A stretch of DNA of 18,250 bases from assembly GCA_024653795.1 (NCBI GenBank), contig JANLHY010000524.1, positions 1-18,250 on the forward strand, in the 5' to 3' direction. The notes under the pieces are model-generated. The model was not told the DNA's origin and did not search any database. It saw nothing but the letters and a program-made list of their open reading frames with translations. The position numbers and the translations under genes are program-made. Every line of letters begins with the position of its first letter. Position 1 is the stretch's first letter. The DNA comes from Candidatus Brocadiaceae bacterium (GTDB taxonomy: Bacteria > Planctomycetota > Brocadiia > Brocadiales > Brocadiaceae). Shown one piece after another: positions 12,760 through 18,250 of this stretch.

Positions 12760-13182
12760 ATGTTCAAAGTCGTGACGAATCTGGAAGACCTGATCAAGGT
12801 CATTGTTGTGCGCGGTATCGTGTTCGTAGAAGAACAGGGCGTTCCGTATGAAATAGAACATGATGCGTACGACCTCTCAGCAACGCATACCCTGGGAGAA
12901 ACGGATGGCGAACCCTTTGCAGCAGGCCGCATACGGGCCCTTGGAGAGTATGCGAAACTGGAACGTGTGGCGGTACGGAAATCGTATCGCGGGAAGAATC
13001 TCGGCCATGAGTTAACAGAGTTTATGATAGCCGTTGCAAAGGAACACGGATTTCAGAAATTTAAGGTGCATGCCCAATCGTACCTCACAGACTTTTATCG
13101 AAAGCACGGCTTTGAGATAGTCGGAGACACATTTAAAGAAGCCAATATTGACCACTATCTGATGATTCGTGATGATTCATAA
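12760..13182 (+). CDS. GNAT family N-acetyltransferase, ElaA-like
   Basis: This encodes 140 residues from ATG 12760. A GTG at 12736 is in frame but lies inside a dispersed repeat, so I prefer the ATG (GGGAATAAT upstream). The GNAT core is clear: VVRGIVFVEEQGVPYEIEHD, then KLERVAVRKSYRGKNLGHEL (motif A, the acetyl-CoA pyrophosphate loop R-x-x-R/K-G-x-x-G/L), AVAKEHGFQKFKVHAQ and FYRKHGFEIVGDTFKEANI with DHYLM. The 'HAQxxxxxFYxxxGFxxxGxxFxExxIxH' ending is typical of ElaA-like enzymes. The substrate is unknown. It is a single gene with no operon partner. Confidence 0.85.
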   Translation: MFKVVTNLEDLIKVIVVRGIVFVEEQGVPYEIEHDAYDLSATHTLGETDGEPFAAGRIRALGEYAKLERVAVRKSYRGKNLGHELTEFMIAVAKEHGFQKFKVHAQSYLTDFYRKHGFEIVGDTFKEANIDHYLMIRDDS

Positions 13183-13253
13183 GATGCGGTGTAAATGGAG
13201 ATATCGCATTATTACTTAGTTTTTCCTTATACGGTCTTTAACTGAAAATAGGA

Positions 13254-13281
13254 TTGAAATAATTTTAAAATGTCTTATACT
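13254..13281 (+). promoter_or_regulatory. Sigma70-like promoter of the RadC-N/methyltransferase cassette
   Basis: TTGAAA (13254-13259) and TATACT (13276-13281) are separated by 16 bases, each matching consensus at five of six positions, 51 bases before the start of the first gene. The region is AT-rich and without other features. Confidence 0.4.
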
Positions 13282-13331
13282 TCACGTCAAATTAGTTCAA
13301 ATATTTAGGAAACGTATATATTTTTTTTAAT

Positions 13332-13619
13332 ATGAGAGAAAACCATAAACATCCTGGCGGTAAATTAAGAAGATTGGGGCCTTCTTGTTGTACGGATAAA
13401 GAACTTCTGGCGATAATAATTAATTCTGGCACCAAAAATTTGAGTGCAGAACAGATTGCAGAAAAGTTGCTGGACAAATTTGGGACGGTTTATAATTTTG
13501 CGGGTAAGATGTTGAAGGAACTCATGGAAGTAGAGGGTATCGGCGCTGTAAAGGCGACTCAATTAGCTGCTGTATTTGAATTAACAAAAAGAATTATTAG
13601 GCATATTGAATCTGAATAA
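13332..13619 (+). CDS. Stand-alone RadC/UPF0758 N-terminal helix-hairpin-helix protein
   Basis: This encodes 95 residues. 'LRRLGPSCCTDKELLAIIINSGTKNLSAEQIAEKLLDKFG' (residues 14-53, quoted here only as key blocks: LGPxxCTDKELLAI, INSGTKNLSAEQIA) and VEGIGAVKATQLAAVFELTKR correspond to the N-terminal UPF0758/RadC domain, whose HhH motif (GIGxxKAxQL) contacts DNA. The C-terminal MPN/JAB metalloprotease-like domain of RadC (with HxHPSGxxxPS) is absent: the frame stops at 13617 and another gene begins after two bases. It is therefore a naturally short HhH protein or a RadC truncated by fusion to the cassette. The start ATG 13332 has no clear ribosome binding site. The two-base spacing implies co-translation with the methyltransferase. 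A DNA-binding helper role is inferred. Confidence 0.7.
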   Translation: MRENHKHPGGKLRRLGPSCCTDKELLAIIINSGTKNLSAEQIAEKLLDKFGTVYNFAGKMLKELMEVEGIGAVKATQLAAVFELTKRIIRHIESE

Positions 13620-13621
13620 AT

Positions 13622-16171
13622 ATGAGTGAAAAAGAATTTGAGCGAACGGTTTCCAAAACCAAGAAACCTGAGTTCAATCATCTCAACAGACAAATCCCGC
13701 CTGAAGCGCATACCTCAATGTACAACTTCCACAAATACTGGTCAAGGAAGACATGGAATGTAGTTGGCGAATATATTGAGACATATTGCCCAAAGAATGG
13801 AATTGTTTATGACCCTTTTGGCGGAAGCGGTGTTACGGTAATCGAAGCTTTGAAAAGAGGCAGAAAAACAATTATTTCCGATATATCCCCCCTGGCTACA
13901 GAACTAACCAGATTAACCATAAAATATGTCCCTTTAGAAAAAATAAAGGAGTCCTTTGAAAGAATTGAAAAAAAGGTAAAAGGGAAAATACTAGAGCTTT
14001 ACAAAACTAAATGCAGGAATTGTAACACTGAAATTGTATTCGATTGTGCTATATGGATAAAAGGTAAATGTGTGGATATTAGATATCGTGAGTGTCCGAA
14101 TCCTAAATGTAAAGATGAACGAAGAGGAAACACAGCGTTAATACAGGATGATCTAGATTTATTATCGAAAATCGAAAAACAGAAAATTAAAGAATGGTAT
14201 CCTAAAAATAAATTTTACTATTCTAACGGGAAGCCTTTTAAAGAAAAGCAGCAATATGAATCAATTGACGAGTTATTTACCAAAAGGAATCTTTATGCGT
14301 TAGCTATTTTAATGGAAGCAATTGAATGCGAAGAAAATAAAGTTATCAAAGATTTCTTAAAAATTGCTTTTACTTCAATGGTTCACTTATGTTCAAAAAT
14401 GAACCCAATCTCTGAAGCAGGCCATTTTACTCCTTTTAGTTCGGCATGGACGCAACACAGTTATTGGTATCCTTCAGGCCATTATATGGAACAAAACGTA
14501 TGGAACAAATTTGAAAGTTCAATTTATGGCCATCAGGGTTTATTGAAAGCCAAAGGAGAATCTAATGAATATTTTAAAGATATTAAATTCGCAACATCAT
14601 TCAAACAAGTAATAGAAGGTGAAGCGGATATATTCATACACACCGGGTCATGTATAGATTTAATGCAACAAATGTCGAAGAAATACGGGGATAATGGTTG
14701 CATCGACTATATATTTACTGACCCACCTTATGATTCATCAATACAATACGGCGAATTAACTTATATGTGGGTAGCCTGGATGAAAAAAGATGAAAGATAT
14801 TTGGCGAAAATTGTTGGGGATGAAATTATCCACAATGAGAGGCAGGAAAAAGATTTTGAAGTATATCATTCCTTGTTAAAAAATAGCTTTGAAAAAATGT
14901 TTAATATTTTGAAACCTGACAGTTATTTAACTGTGACTTTTCATAATCCTACTTTTAAAGTAAGAAATGCAACCATAAGAGCTGGCGTATTACCTGGTTT
15001 TGAATTACAAAAAATTCACCATCAGGAACTAGCCAGGTCTTCCGCAAAATCTTTATTGCAACCTTTTGGTTCGGCGCAAGGAGATTTTTACATAAGATTT
15101 CATAAACCAAATTTGGGAGAAAAAAGTTACGAACCAGAGGCTATTGATGCCTTAAGATTTGAAAAGATCGTGTTGGATACAACCGTAAGGATACTTGCAG
15201 AAAGAGGAGAACCAACACCCTATACAATCATTATCAACGCAATAGACCCCGAATTGGTAAAAAGAGGTTTCTTTTCCGAGTTAGACAGTGGTTTAGATGT
15301 CAAAACTGTTTTAGAAAAGCATAAAGATCAGGAGTTTGTTTTAGTTGATGCAAAGATGGGGGATACGTCTGGTAAGCTGTGGTGGTTTAAAAATCCAAAT
15401 TCGGTGGCTCATTTAGAAAAGATTCCCCTATCGGAACGAGTTGAAAAAACGGTTTTAGCTAAACTGCAGCAAAAGGGGAAGGTTACATTTACTGATATAT
15501 GGGAAGCGGTTAGTATTGCATTTCCAAATTCTCTTACATCAGACCAAACAAGCATAAAAGAGGCTTTGGAAGTTTATGCCAATCCCACACAGGGAGGCTT
15601 TTGGCTCATAAAACCTAACTTTCAAAAGGATAAAGTTGAAAAAGAACACTCGACGATTATCGCAATATTAGCTGAAATTGGCCAACAAAATGGATTTGAT
15701 ATCTACATAGGAAAGAACGAACAAAACCATACAGTATCTTCAGACTACGCAGAGAAGAGCGGTAAGTTAGGTCAATATGTAAGTTATAAAAACGTTTATA
15801 AATTAGATAATATTAAGAATCCAGATGTTGTAGACGATATAGACGTGTTATGGATTAAAGACGAAAATATCGAATATTTGTTTGAAGTTGAATGTACAAC
15901 ATCAATGACAAGTGCGTTGGAAAGAGGCTCGAATGTTGAACCATCGGTAAAAAAGGTTATGTTATTTCCTAATGATCGAGAGATACAATATAAGCGGAAA
16001 ATGAAATCACCAATGTTTAAAGAAAGATATATAAGTGACAATTGGAATTTCATATTATTCAACAGTTTATTATCAATGCGCTTTCCTACCAAGAAGAAAA
16101 AGGTAAATATTGAAGAACTTTTTAATGAATCTACAATTAAAAACCAAAATAACCAGCTTAGTCTATTTTGA
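13622..16171 (+). CDS. DNA methyltransferase with zinc ribbon and PD-(D/E)XK-like C-terminal domain (single-chain R-M-like enzyme)
   Basis: This is an 849-residue protein. Residues 37-48 (HKYWSRKTWNVV) and 62-77 (VYDPFGGSGVTVIEAL, SAM motif I, with IISDISPLA as motif II) precede an inserted zinc ribbon (Cys131, 134, 158, 163) and a helical region. Catalytic motif IV is TDPPYDSSIQY at 366-376, so the order is I, insert, IV (alpha-class-like); DPPY fits an amino (N6-adenine or N4-cytosine) methylase. Residues about 605-665 look like a winged helix (VTFTDIWEAVSIAFPNSL). The last 170 residues hold a probable nuclease fold: D741 in DIDVLWIK, then E755-V-E757, an ExE variant of PD-(D/E)XK. This would make it a Type IIG-like restriction-modification or defence enzyme. 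No separate endonuclease is adjacent; the only partner is the RadC-N gene two bases upstream. AT-rich codon use suggests horizontal transfer. Confidence 0.8.
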   Translation: MSEKEFERTVSKTKKPEFNHLNRQIPPEAHTSMYNFHKYWSRKTWNVVGEYIETYCPKNGIVYDPFGGSGVTVIEALKRGRKTIISDISPLATELTRLTIKYVPLEKIKESFERIEKKVKGKILELYKTKCRNCNTEIVFDCAIWIKGKCVDIRYRECPNPKCKDERRGNTALIQDDLDLLSKIEKQKIKEWYPKNKFYYSNGKPFKEKQQYESIDELFTKRNLYALAILMEAIECEENKVIKDFLKIAFTSMVHLCSKMNPISEAGHFTPFSSAWTQHSYWYPSGHYMEQNVWNKFESSIYGHQGLLKAKGESNEYFKDIKFATSFKQVIEGEADIFIHTGSCIDLMQQMSKKYGDNGCIDYIFTDPPYDSSIQYGELTYMWVAWMKKDERYLAKIVGDEIIHNERQEKDFEVYHSLLKNSFEKMFNILKPDSYLTVTFHNPTFKVRNATIRAGVLPGFELQKIHHQELARSSAKSLLQPFGSAQGDFYIRFHKPNLGEKSYEPEAIDALRFEKIVLDTTVRILAERGEPTPYTIIINAIDPELVKRGFFSELDSGLDVKTVLEKHKDQEFVLVDAKMGDTSGKLWWFKNPNSVAHLEKIPLSERVEKTVLAKLQQKGKVTFTDIWEAVSIAFPNSLTSDQTSIKEALEVYANPTQGGFWLIKPNFQKDKVEKEHSTIIAILAEIGQQNGFDIYIGKNEQNHTVSSDYAEKSGKLGQYVSYKNVYKLDNIKNPDVVDDIDVLWIKDENIEYLFEVECTTSMTSALERGSNVEPSVKKVMLFPNDREIQYKRKMKSPMFKERYISDNWNFILFNSLLSMRFPTKKKKVNIEELFNESTIKNQNNQLSLF

Positions 16172-16184
16172 ATAAATTAATAGT

Positions 16185-16230
16185 TTGAATTGTTGGGTAT
16201 TGCTTCGGTTAATCCAACCCACTTAATGAC
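16185..16230. repeat. Short GTTGGGT...AACCCAC hairpin repeat behind the methyltransferase gene
   Basis: TTGTTGGGTATTGCTTCGGT continues into TAATCCAACCCAC and folds into an imperfect stem around GCTTCGG. 'gttgggttxxgctxxxxaacccaac' hairpins are a known dispersed repeat type. It may serve as a weak terminator between convergent genes. Confidence 0.4.
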
Positions 16231-16247
16231 AAAATCTTTCTTGCCGT

Positions 16248-16436
16248 TCAGTTCGTAAATATGCCTTGGGGTTCTGAAACCTGTTCTGAGGCATCAAGTA
16301 TCTCCATAGAAACGATCTTGCTGTCTTGCCCATAATCTATGATTATACCTTCCTTTAGCTCGTCACTTTTAGAAACCTTTGTTTTCCTGAATATAATGCT
16401 AAGGGTGTCGGTTTCTGGATCGTATATCACGTTCAT
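16248..16436 (-). CDS. DUF2283 small protein
   Basis: This encodes 62 residues. MNVIYDPETDTLSIIFRKTK followed by ELKEGIIIDYGQDSKIVSMEILDAS is the DUF2283 pattern ('xxYDpexDxLYIxf......s.el.dgiivDyd.dGrivGIEiLdAS'). The molecular function of the family is unknown. It is the last gene of the minus-strand run and lies eight bases behind the DUF4926 gene, a pairing seen often enough that a toxin-antitoxin-like relation has been suspected; I cannot show it here. No ribosome binding site is seen at ATG 16436, which fits coupling to the upstream gene. Confidence 0.85.
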   Translation of the reverse strand: MNVIYDPETDTLSIIFRKTKVSKSDELKEGIIIDYGQDSKIVSMEILDASEQVSEPQGIFTN

Positions 16437-16444
16437 TTTGAATA

Positions 16445-16675
16445 TTACGCCGATGCGAGTTCGCGAACATGCACAATTTCACGGTGGTTTATTGGACGGA
16501 TGTCTTCTTGAGTTAACGTTAACGGTGCGATTGTTTCGCCTCCTGCAGTTACAAAGTCAACCTTGAATGCCGTACCATTTTTGTAACAATGCACTACCGC
16601 GCCTACATCGCCTTTTTTCAAGACGTTTTCTTTGATATCATGAGAAAGAACAACCGTATCTAATTCGTGAATCAT
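16445..16675 (-). CDS. DUF4926 small protein
   Basis: This encodes 76 residues: MIHELDTVVLSHDIKENVLKKGDVGAVVHCYKNGTAFKVDFV and later GGETIAPLTLTQEDIRPI (quoted as blocks ELDTVVLSHDI, GLKKGDVGAVV, AFKVDFV). This is the DUF4926 pattern of a small SH3-like barrel ('lxDxVvLxxdip..gLxxGdvGtVVhvy.....yeVEFvd..G.t.a.vtl...dirp'). The function is unknown. The start at 16675 has an excellent ribosome binding site, GGAGGT, whose sequence overlaps the stop of the ferritin-like gene, so the two genes are tightly coupled. It is probably the first member of a DUF4926-DUF2283 pair. Confidence 0.85.
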   Translation of the reverse strand: MIHELDTVVLSHDIKENVLKKGDVGAVVHCYKNGTAFKVDFVTAGGETIAPLTLTQEDIRPINHREIVHVRELASA

Positions 16676-16676
16676 T

Positions 16677-17159
16677 TTAAACCTCCATCATCCACGGAAT
16701 ATCCTCGCTGGCGAAGCGGATGGTGGATTCTGTCATGTAGTTGTATTCCGTCCTGAAGTGTTCGAAATGAGAGAGTTCCATCCGGGCGAGCATGTCAAAT
16801 ATTTCGCGGTCTTTTGCATCCGGTGATGTTTCACATGCCTTTTTGTAGAATTCGTATGCCCTTCGTTCGGTATCCATGATAACCTTAATGGCCTCACCAA
16901 AAGTTGCTGTTTTAGGCGGTGTTTCAGGCCGGACGATCTTGCTTTCTTTTGCTTCTTGCACTAAGGGCGGCTTCTTAAATTTTTCCTGATAATATGAGAC
17001 GAGGGATTCATAATGCCTCAGCTCAATTGCGGCCATGATCTCAAATTTCAGGCGCGCACCCTTATCTTCCATCTGGAGCGCCAAATTGGAATAAAACCGG
17101 CTTGCCTTTATTTCTTCTGAAATGGCCGTTTCAAAGATGTCCTTGATATTGTATGACAT
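16677..17159 (-). CDS. Ferritin-like diiron protein (rubrerythrin type without rubredoxin domain)
   Basis: This 160-residue all-helical protein keeps a full diiron set: E16 (ISEEIKAS), E46xxH49 (AAIELRHY), E98 (IMDTERRAYEF) and E128xxH131 (ARMELSHF). Two EExxH-like halves are joined by a proline-rich linker (KPPLVQEAKESKIVRPETPP), as in rubrerythrin/ferritin-like proteins that reduce peroxide or handle iron. There is no CxxC rubredoxin module, so electrons must come from another donor. The start ATG 17159 lacks a clear ribosome binding site; 61 bases with a dispersed repeat separate it from the upstream small gene. It is followed immediately by DUF4926. Confidence 0.85.
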   Translation of the reverse strand: MSYNIKDIFETAISEEIKASRFYSNLALQMEDKGARLKFEIMAAIELRHYESLVSYYQEKFKKPPLVQEAKESKIVRPETPPKTATFGEAIKVIMDTERRAYEFYKKACETSPDAKDREIFDMLARMELSHFEHFRTEYNYMTESTIRFASEDIPWMMEV

Positions 17160-17179
17160 ATAATATCTGTTTTATTTTT

Positions 17180-17222
17180 TGTCTTGTTTTCTCTGCGTCC
17201 TCCGCGTTCCCGGCGGTGAACT
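17180..17222. repeat. Dispersed CTCTGCGTCCTCCGCG...GCGGTGAA repeat
   Basis: TTCTCTGCGTCCTCCGCGTT (17190-17209) with CCCGGCGGTGAA behind it is a member of the same low-complexity family as 11897-11960 and 12702-12742. It occupies most of the 61 bases between two minus-strand genes. Confidence 0.5.
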
Positions 17223-17409
17223 ATTGCCTTTCTCTTGCCTGCCGTAACGTTTCCAGCACCTTCATTAAGACCTCTTTTTGTTTTTTCAGCATTTCTCTGA
17301 AATCCAAACTATCCGTATCTGCGATTTCCATGCGGAGATCGGAAAGGTCATTTTCCAGGATGTCAATCAGCATTTCTTTTTCCTCTTGTGTAAGTTCCAG
17401 ATGAATCAT
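17221..17409 (-). CDS. Small charged helical protein of unknown function
   Basis: This encodes 62 residues, MIHLELTQEEKEMLIDILENDLSDLRMEIADTDSLDFREMLKKQKEVLMKVLETL being nearly the whole protein in blocks (LTQEEKEMLIDIL, DLRMEIADTD, REMLKKQKEVLMKVL). It is almost entirely helical with a heptad-like charge pattern and may form a coiled-coil or two-helix hairpin. Similar 'xxLELTxeExxxLxexLexxLSDLRMEIaxTdxxdfRexLkxREevLxkvLexL' proteins occur in several bacteria without known function. AAGGAGGT lies at a good distance before ATG 17409, so translation looks strong. The 21-base spacing to the YbaK gene indicates an operon. Confidence 0.75.
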   Translation of the reverse strand: MIHLELTQEEKEMLIDILENDLSDLRMEIADTDSLDFREMLKKQKEVLMKVLETLRQARERQ

Positions 17410-17430
17410 GGCTGCACCTCCTTTACGAAT

Positions 17431-17901
17431 CTACTTTCTCTCGACAGAAAACGTGATTACCTTTGGTTTTACCAGCTTCTCAAAATCTTTGTACGCCATC
17501 TTGACCAGTTCCCTGTGAGAACCTGCGTTGAATGCAATCTCTTTGTCTTCCGTCAGACTTTCTGCCACAAACACATCCATTCCATAGAGATTGCCAAACG
17601 GCGGCATGGCGCCAACTTCACATTCCGGGAACATATCTTTAAATTCCTTCTCACTGGCGATTTCAACCTTCCCAGACCCAGTTGCCTTCTCCAAGAGATC
17701 AAAATCTATTTTAGAGGAAGCCGGAAGGACGGCCATTGCCATTTTTCCATCAATTTTCACCATAACCGTTTTTGCCAGTTCTTTTACAGGAACATGAGCA
17801 GACGTTGCAGTTTCTTGAGCCGTGAAGGCGCGTGAATGACTGATGATGACGTACTTAATAGAGTGGCTATCCAAAAATTCTTTTAACCTTTTAACCGGCA
17901 T
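17431..17901 (-). CDS. YbaK/EbsC-family aminoacyl-tRNA deacylase
   Basis: Members of this family hydrolyse mischarged tRNAs in trans (for example Cys-tRNA-Pro or Ala-tRNA-Pro), acting in the cytoplasm. The 156-residue protein shows TAQETATSAHVPVKELAKTV with Lys44 at the position of the conserved catalytic lysine. MAMAVLPASSKID follows, then CEVGAMPPFGNLYGMDVFV, the family's G-x-x-x-P-F-G segment, and IAFNAGSHRELVKMAYKDF near the end (family 'f..gs....i.i...dl'). AAGGAG stands before the ATG at 17901. It begins the minus-strand run. The exact substrate (ProX, YbaK or other subgroup) cannot be told from motifs. A tRNA-Pro gene lies 8 kb away, probably coincidentally. Confidence 0.88.
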   Translation of the reverse strand: MPVKRLKEFLDSHSIKYVIISHSRAFTAQETATSAHVPVKELAKTVMVKIDGKMAMAVLPASSKIDFDLLEKATGSGKVEIASEKEFKDMFPECEVGAMPPFGNLYGMDVFVAESLTEDKEIAFNAGSHRELVKMAYKDFEKLVKPKVITFSVERK

Positions 17902-18018
17902 AGGAATCTCCTTCCTGATTTTGGGCTCTTTACAAAAATATTTAACATTTTAAGCAAAATGTAGCGCCGATCCCTTCCCCGATCCAGGTCGAGGACAGGT
18001 GTGGTCGGCATGAGCCTG

Positions 18019-18037
18019 CCCCGTACTTGATACGGGG
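18019..18037. repeat. CCCCGTA/TACGGGG hairpin
   Basis: Seven-base perfect arms (18019-18025 and 18031-18037) around CTTGA. It is flanked by more G/C-rich repeat sequence (GAGCCTGCC before, GGCGGGGG after). Confidence 0.75.
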
Positions 18038-18088
18038 GCGGGGGATAAACCACCCGCGCTACTCTTCCAACTTGTTGAAGTTAGAAAG

Positions 18089-18135
18089 TCCCCTCCCAAG
18101 AGGGGAATCATGAAGTTTCCTCCCAAGAGGGGAAT
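18089..18135. repeat. Tandem pair of CCTCCCAAGAGGGGAAT units
   Basis: CCTCCCAAGAGGGGAAT occurs at 18092-18108 and again at 18119-18135, 27 bases apart start to start. Each copy holds a CCTC-CCAA-GAGG hairpin, extended to CCCCTC/GAGGGG in the first. Confidence 0.8.
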
Positions 18136-18157
18136 AATCCATGCCACCCTGTAACCC

Positions 18158-18189
18158 GCCTGTCTGCGTGCGGGGACGCACAGGCAGGC
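18158..18189. repeat. GC-rich imperfect palindrome GCCTGTCTGCGTG...CACAGGCAGGC
   Basis: GCCTGTCTGCGTG (18158-18170) faces ACGCACAGGCAGGC (18176-18189) with one mismatch and a small bulge. It resembles the GC-rich insert at 866-915 and probably belongs to the same dispersed family. Confidence 0.6.
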
Positions 18190-18250
18190 ATAAATAAAAT
18201 GAAAATTCCTATACTATCGAGTTAGGTATTATCTAAACTTACCACTGATT

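Larger units (their letters stand above)
17902..18250. other. Gene-less patchwork of dispersed hairpin repeats
   Basis: No gene is supported on either strand; a minus-strand frame (17950-18147) is read from repeats (IPLLGG twice). The stretch contains CCCCGTA-CTTGA-TACGGGG (18019-18037), AACTT/AAGTT (18069-18082), two CCTCCCAAGAGGGGAAT copies and a GC-rich palindrome at 18158-18189. The upstream control region of the YbaK run must lie in its first bases. Confidence 0.6.

Noticed and set aside
18089..18135. Two direct repeats with a spacer, considered as a CRISPR start
   Set aside because: Only two copies of 17 bases with a 10-base gap, internally palindromic, and no cas gene; a dispersed hairpin repeat explains it.
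18203..18230. ATGAAAATTCCTATA resembles the start of the PIN fragment at 2680
   Set aside because: The match ends after about 15 bases and a stop follows within a few codons; probably chance.

Overview
The window reads like a chromosomal piece of a moderately AT-rich, Gram-negative-type bacterium with an outer membrane. A planctomycete of the anammox order (Brocadiales) or a similar repeat-rich environmental lineage fits best: there are lipoprotein and exported-protein genes, a very high density of short dispersed palindromic repeats, and the pairing of a SpoIVB-S55-like protein with a large exported beta-propeller. No rRNA or unique marker is present, so the lineage is an inference.

Layout. 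(1) 1-3100 is an accessory, decaying region. It starts with the tail of a probable spore-photolyase-like radical SAM gene. Several relics of the C-terminal end of Type IIG / Eco57I-like restriction-modification genes follow, then at least three toxin-antitoxin loci (PIN, zeta-like P-loop, Phd/PIN). In each of these loci the small antitoxin-like gene is open and the toxin is truncated or internally deleted. A group II intron domain V-like fragment and a REP-like inverted repeat sit among them. (2) 3159-9656 is a housekeeping and envelope block: an outer-membrane lipoprotein (+) converges on rpiB (-); a threonylcarbamoyl-AMP synthase gene (-) is divergent from a SpoIVB-S55-like exported protein (+), which is followed 28 nt later by a seven-bladed propeller protein. 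(3) 9657-10219 is gene-poor and holds tRNA-Pro(CGG) and several hairpin repeats. (4) 10220-13182 carries a Ca2+/H+ antiporter, the GC-rich ribosome-rescue gene arfB, an exported protein of unknown function and an ElaA-like GNAT acetyltransferase, separated by dispersed repeats. (5) 13332-16171 is a two-gene cassette: a stand-alone RadC N-terminal (HhH) protein and, 2 nt later, an 849-residue DNA methyltransferase with a zinc ribbon between its methylase motifs and a PD-(D/E)XK-like C-terminal domain. This is the best candidate here for a little-described defence or restriction-modification system. (6) 16248-17901 is a minus-strand operon-like run: YbaK/EbsC-type deacylase, a small charged protein, a ferritin-like diiron protein, DUF4926 and DUF2283. 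(7) 17902-18250 is a patchwork of dispersed hairpins.

Working together: the 13332 cassette is probably an anti-phage or modification unit, and the 1-3100 region is the remains of similar defence cargo. The S55-like and propeller genes are probably co-transcribed and act outside the cytoplasm. The minus-strand run mixes a stress-type diiron protein with tRNA quality control and a possible small toxin-antitoxin-like pair.
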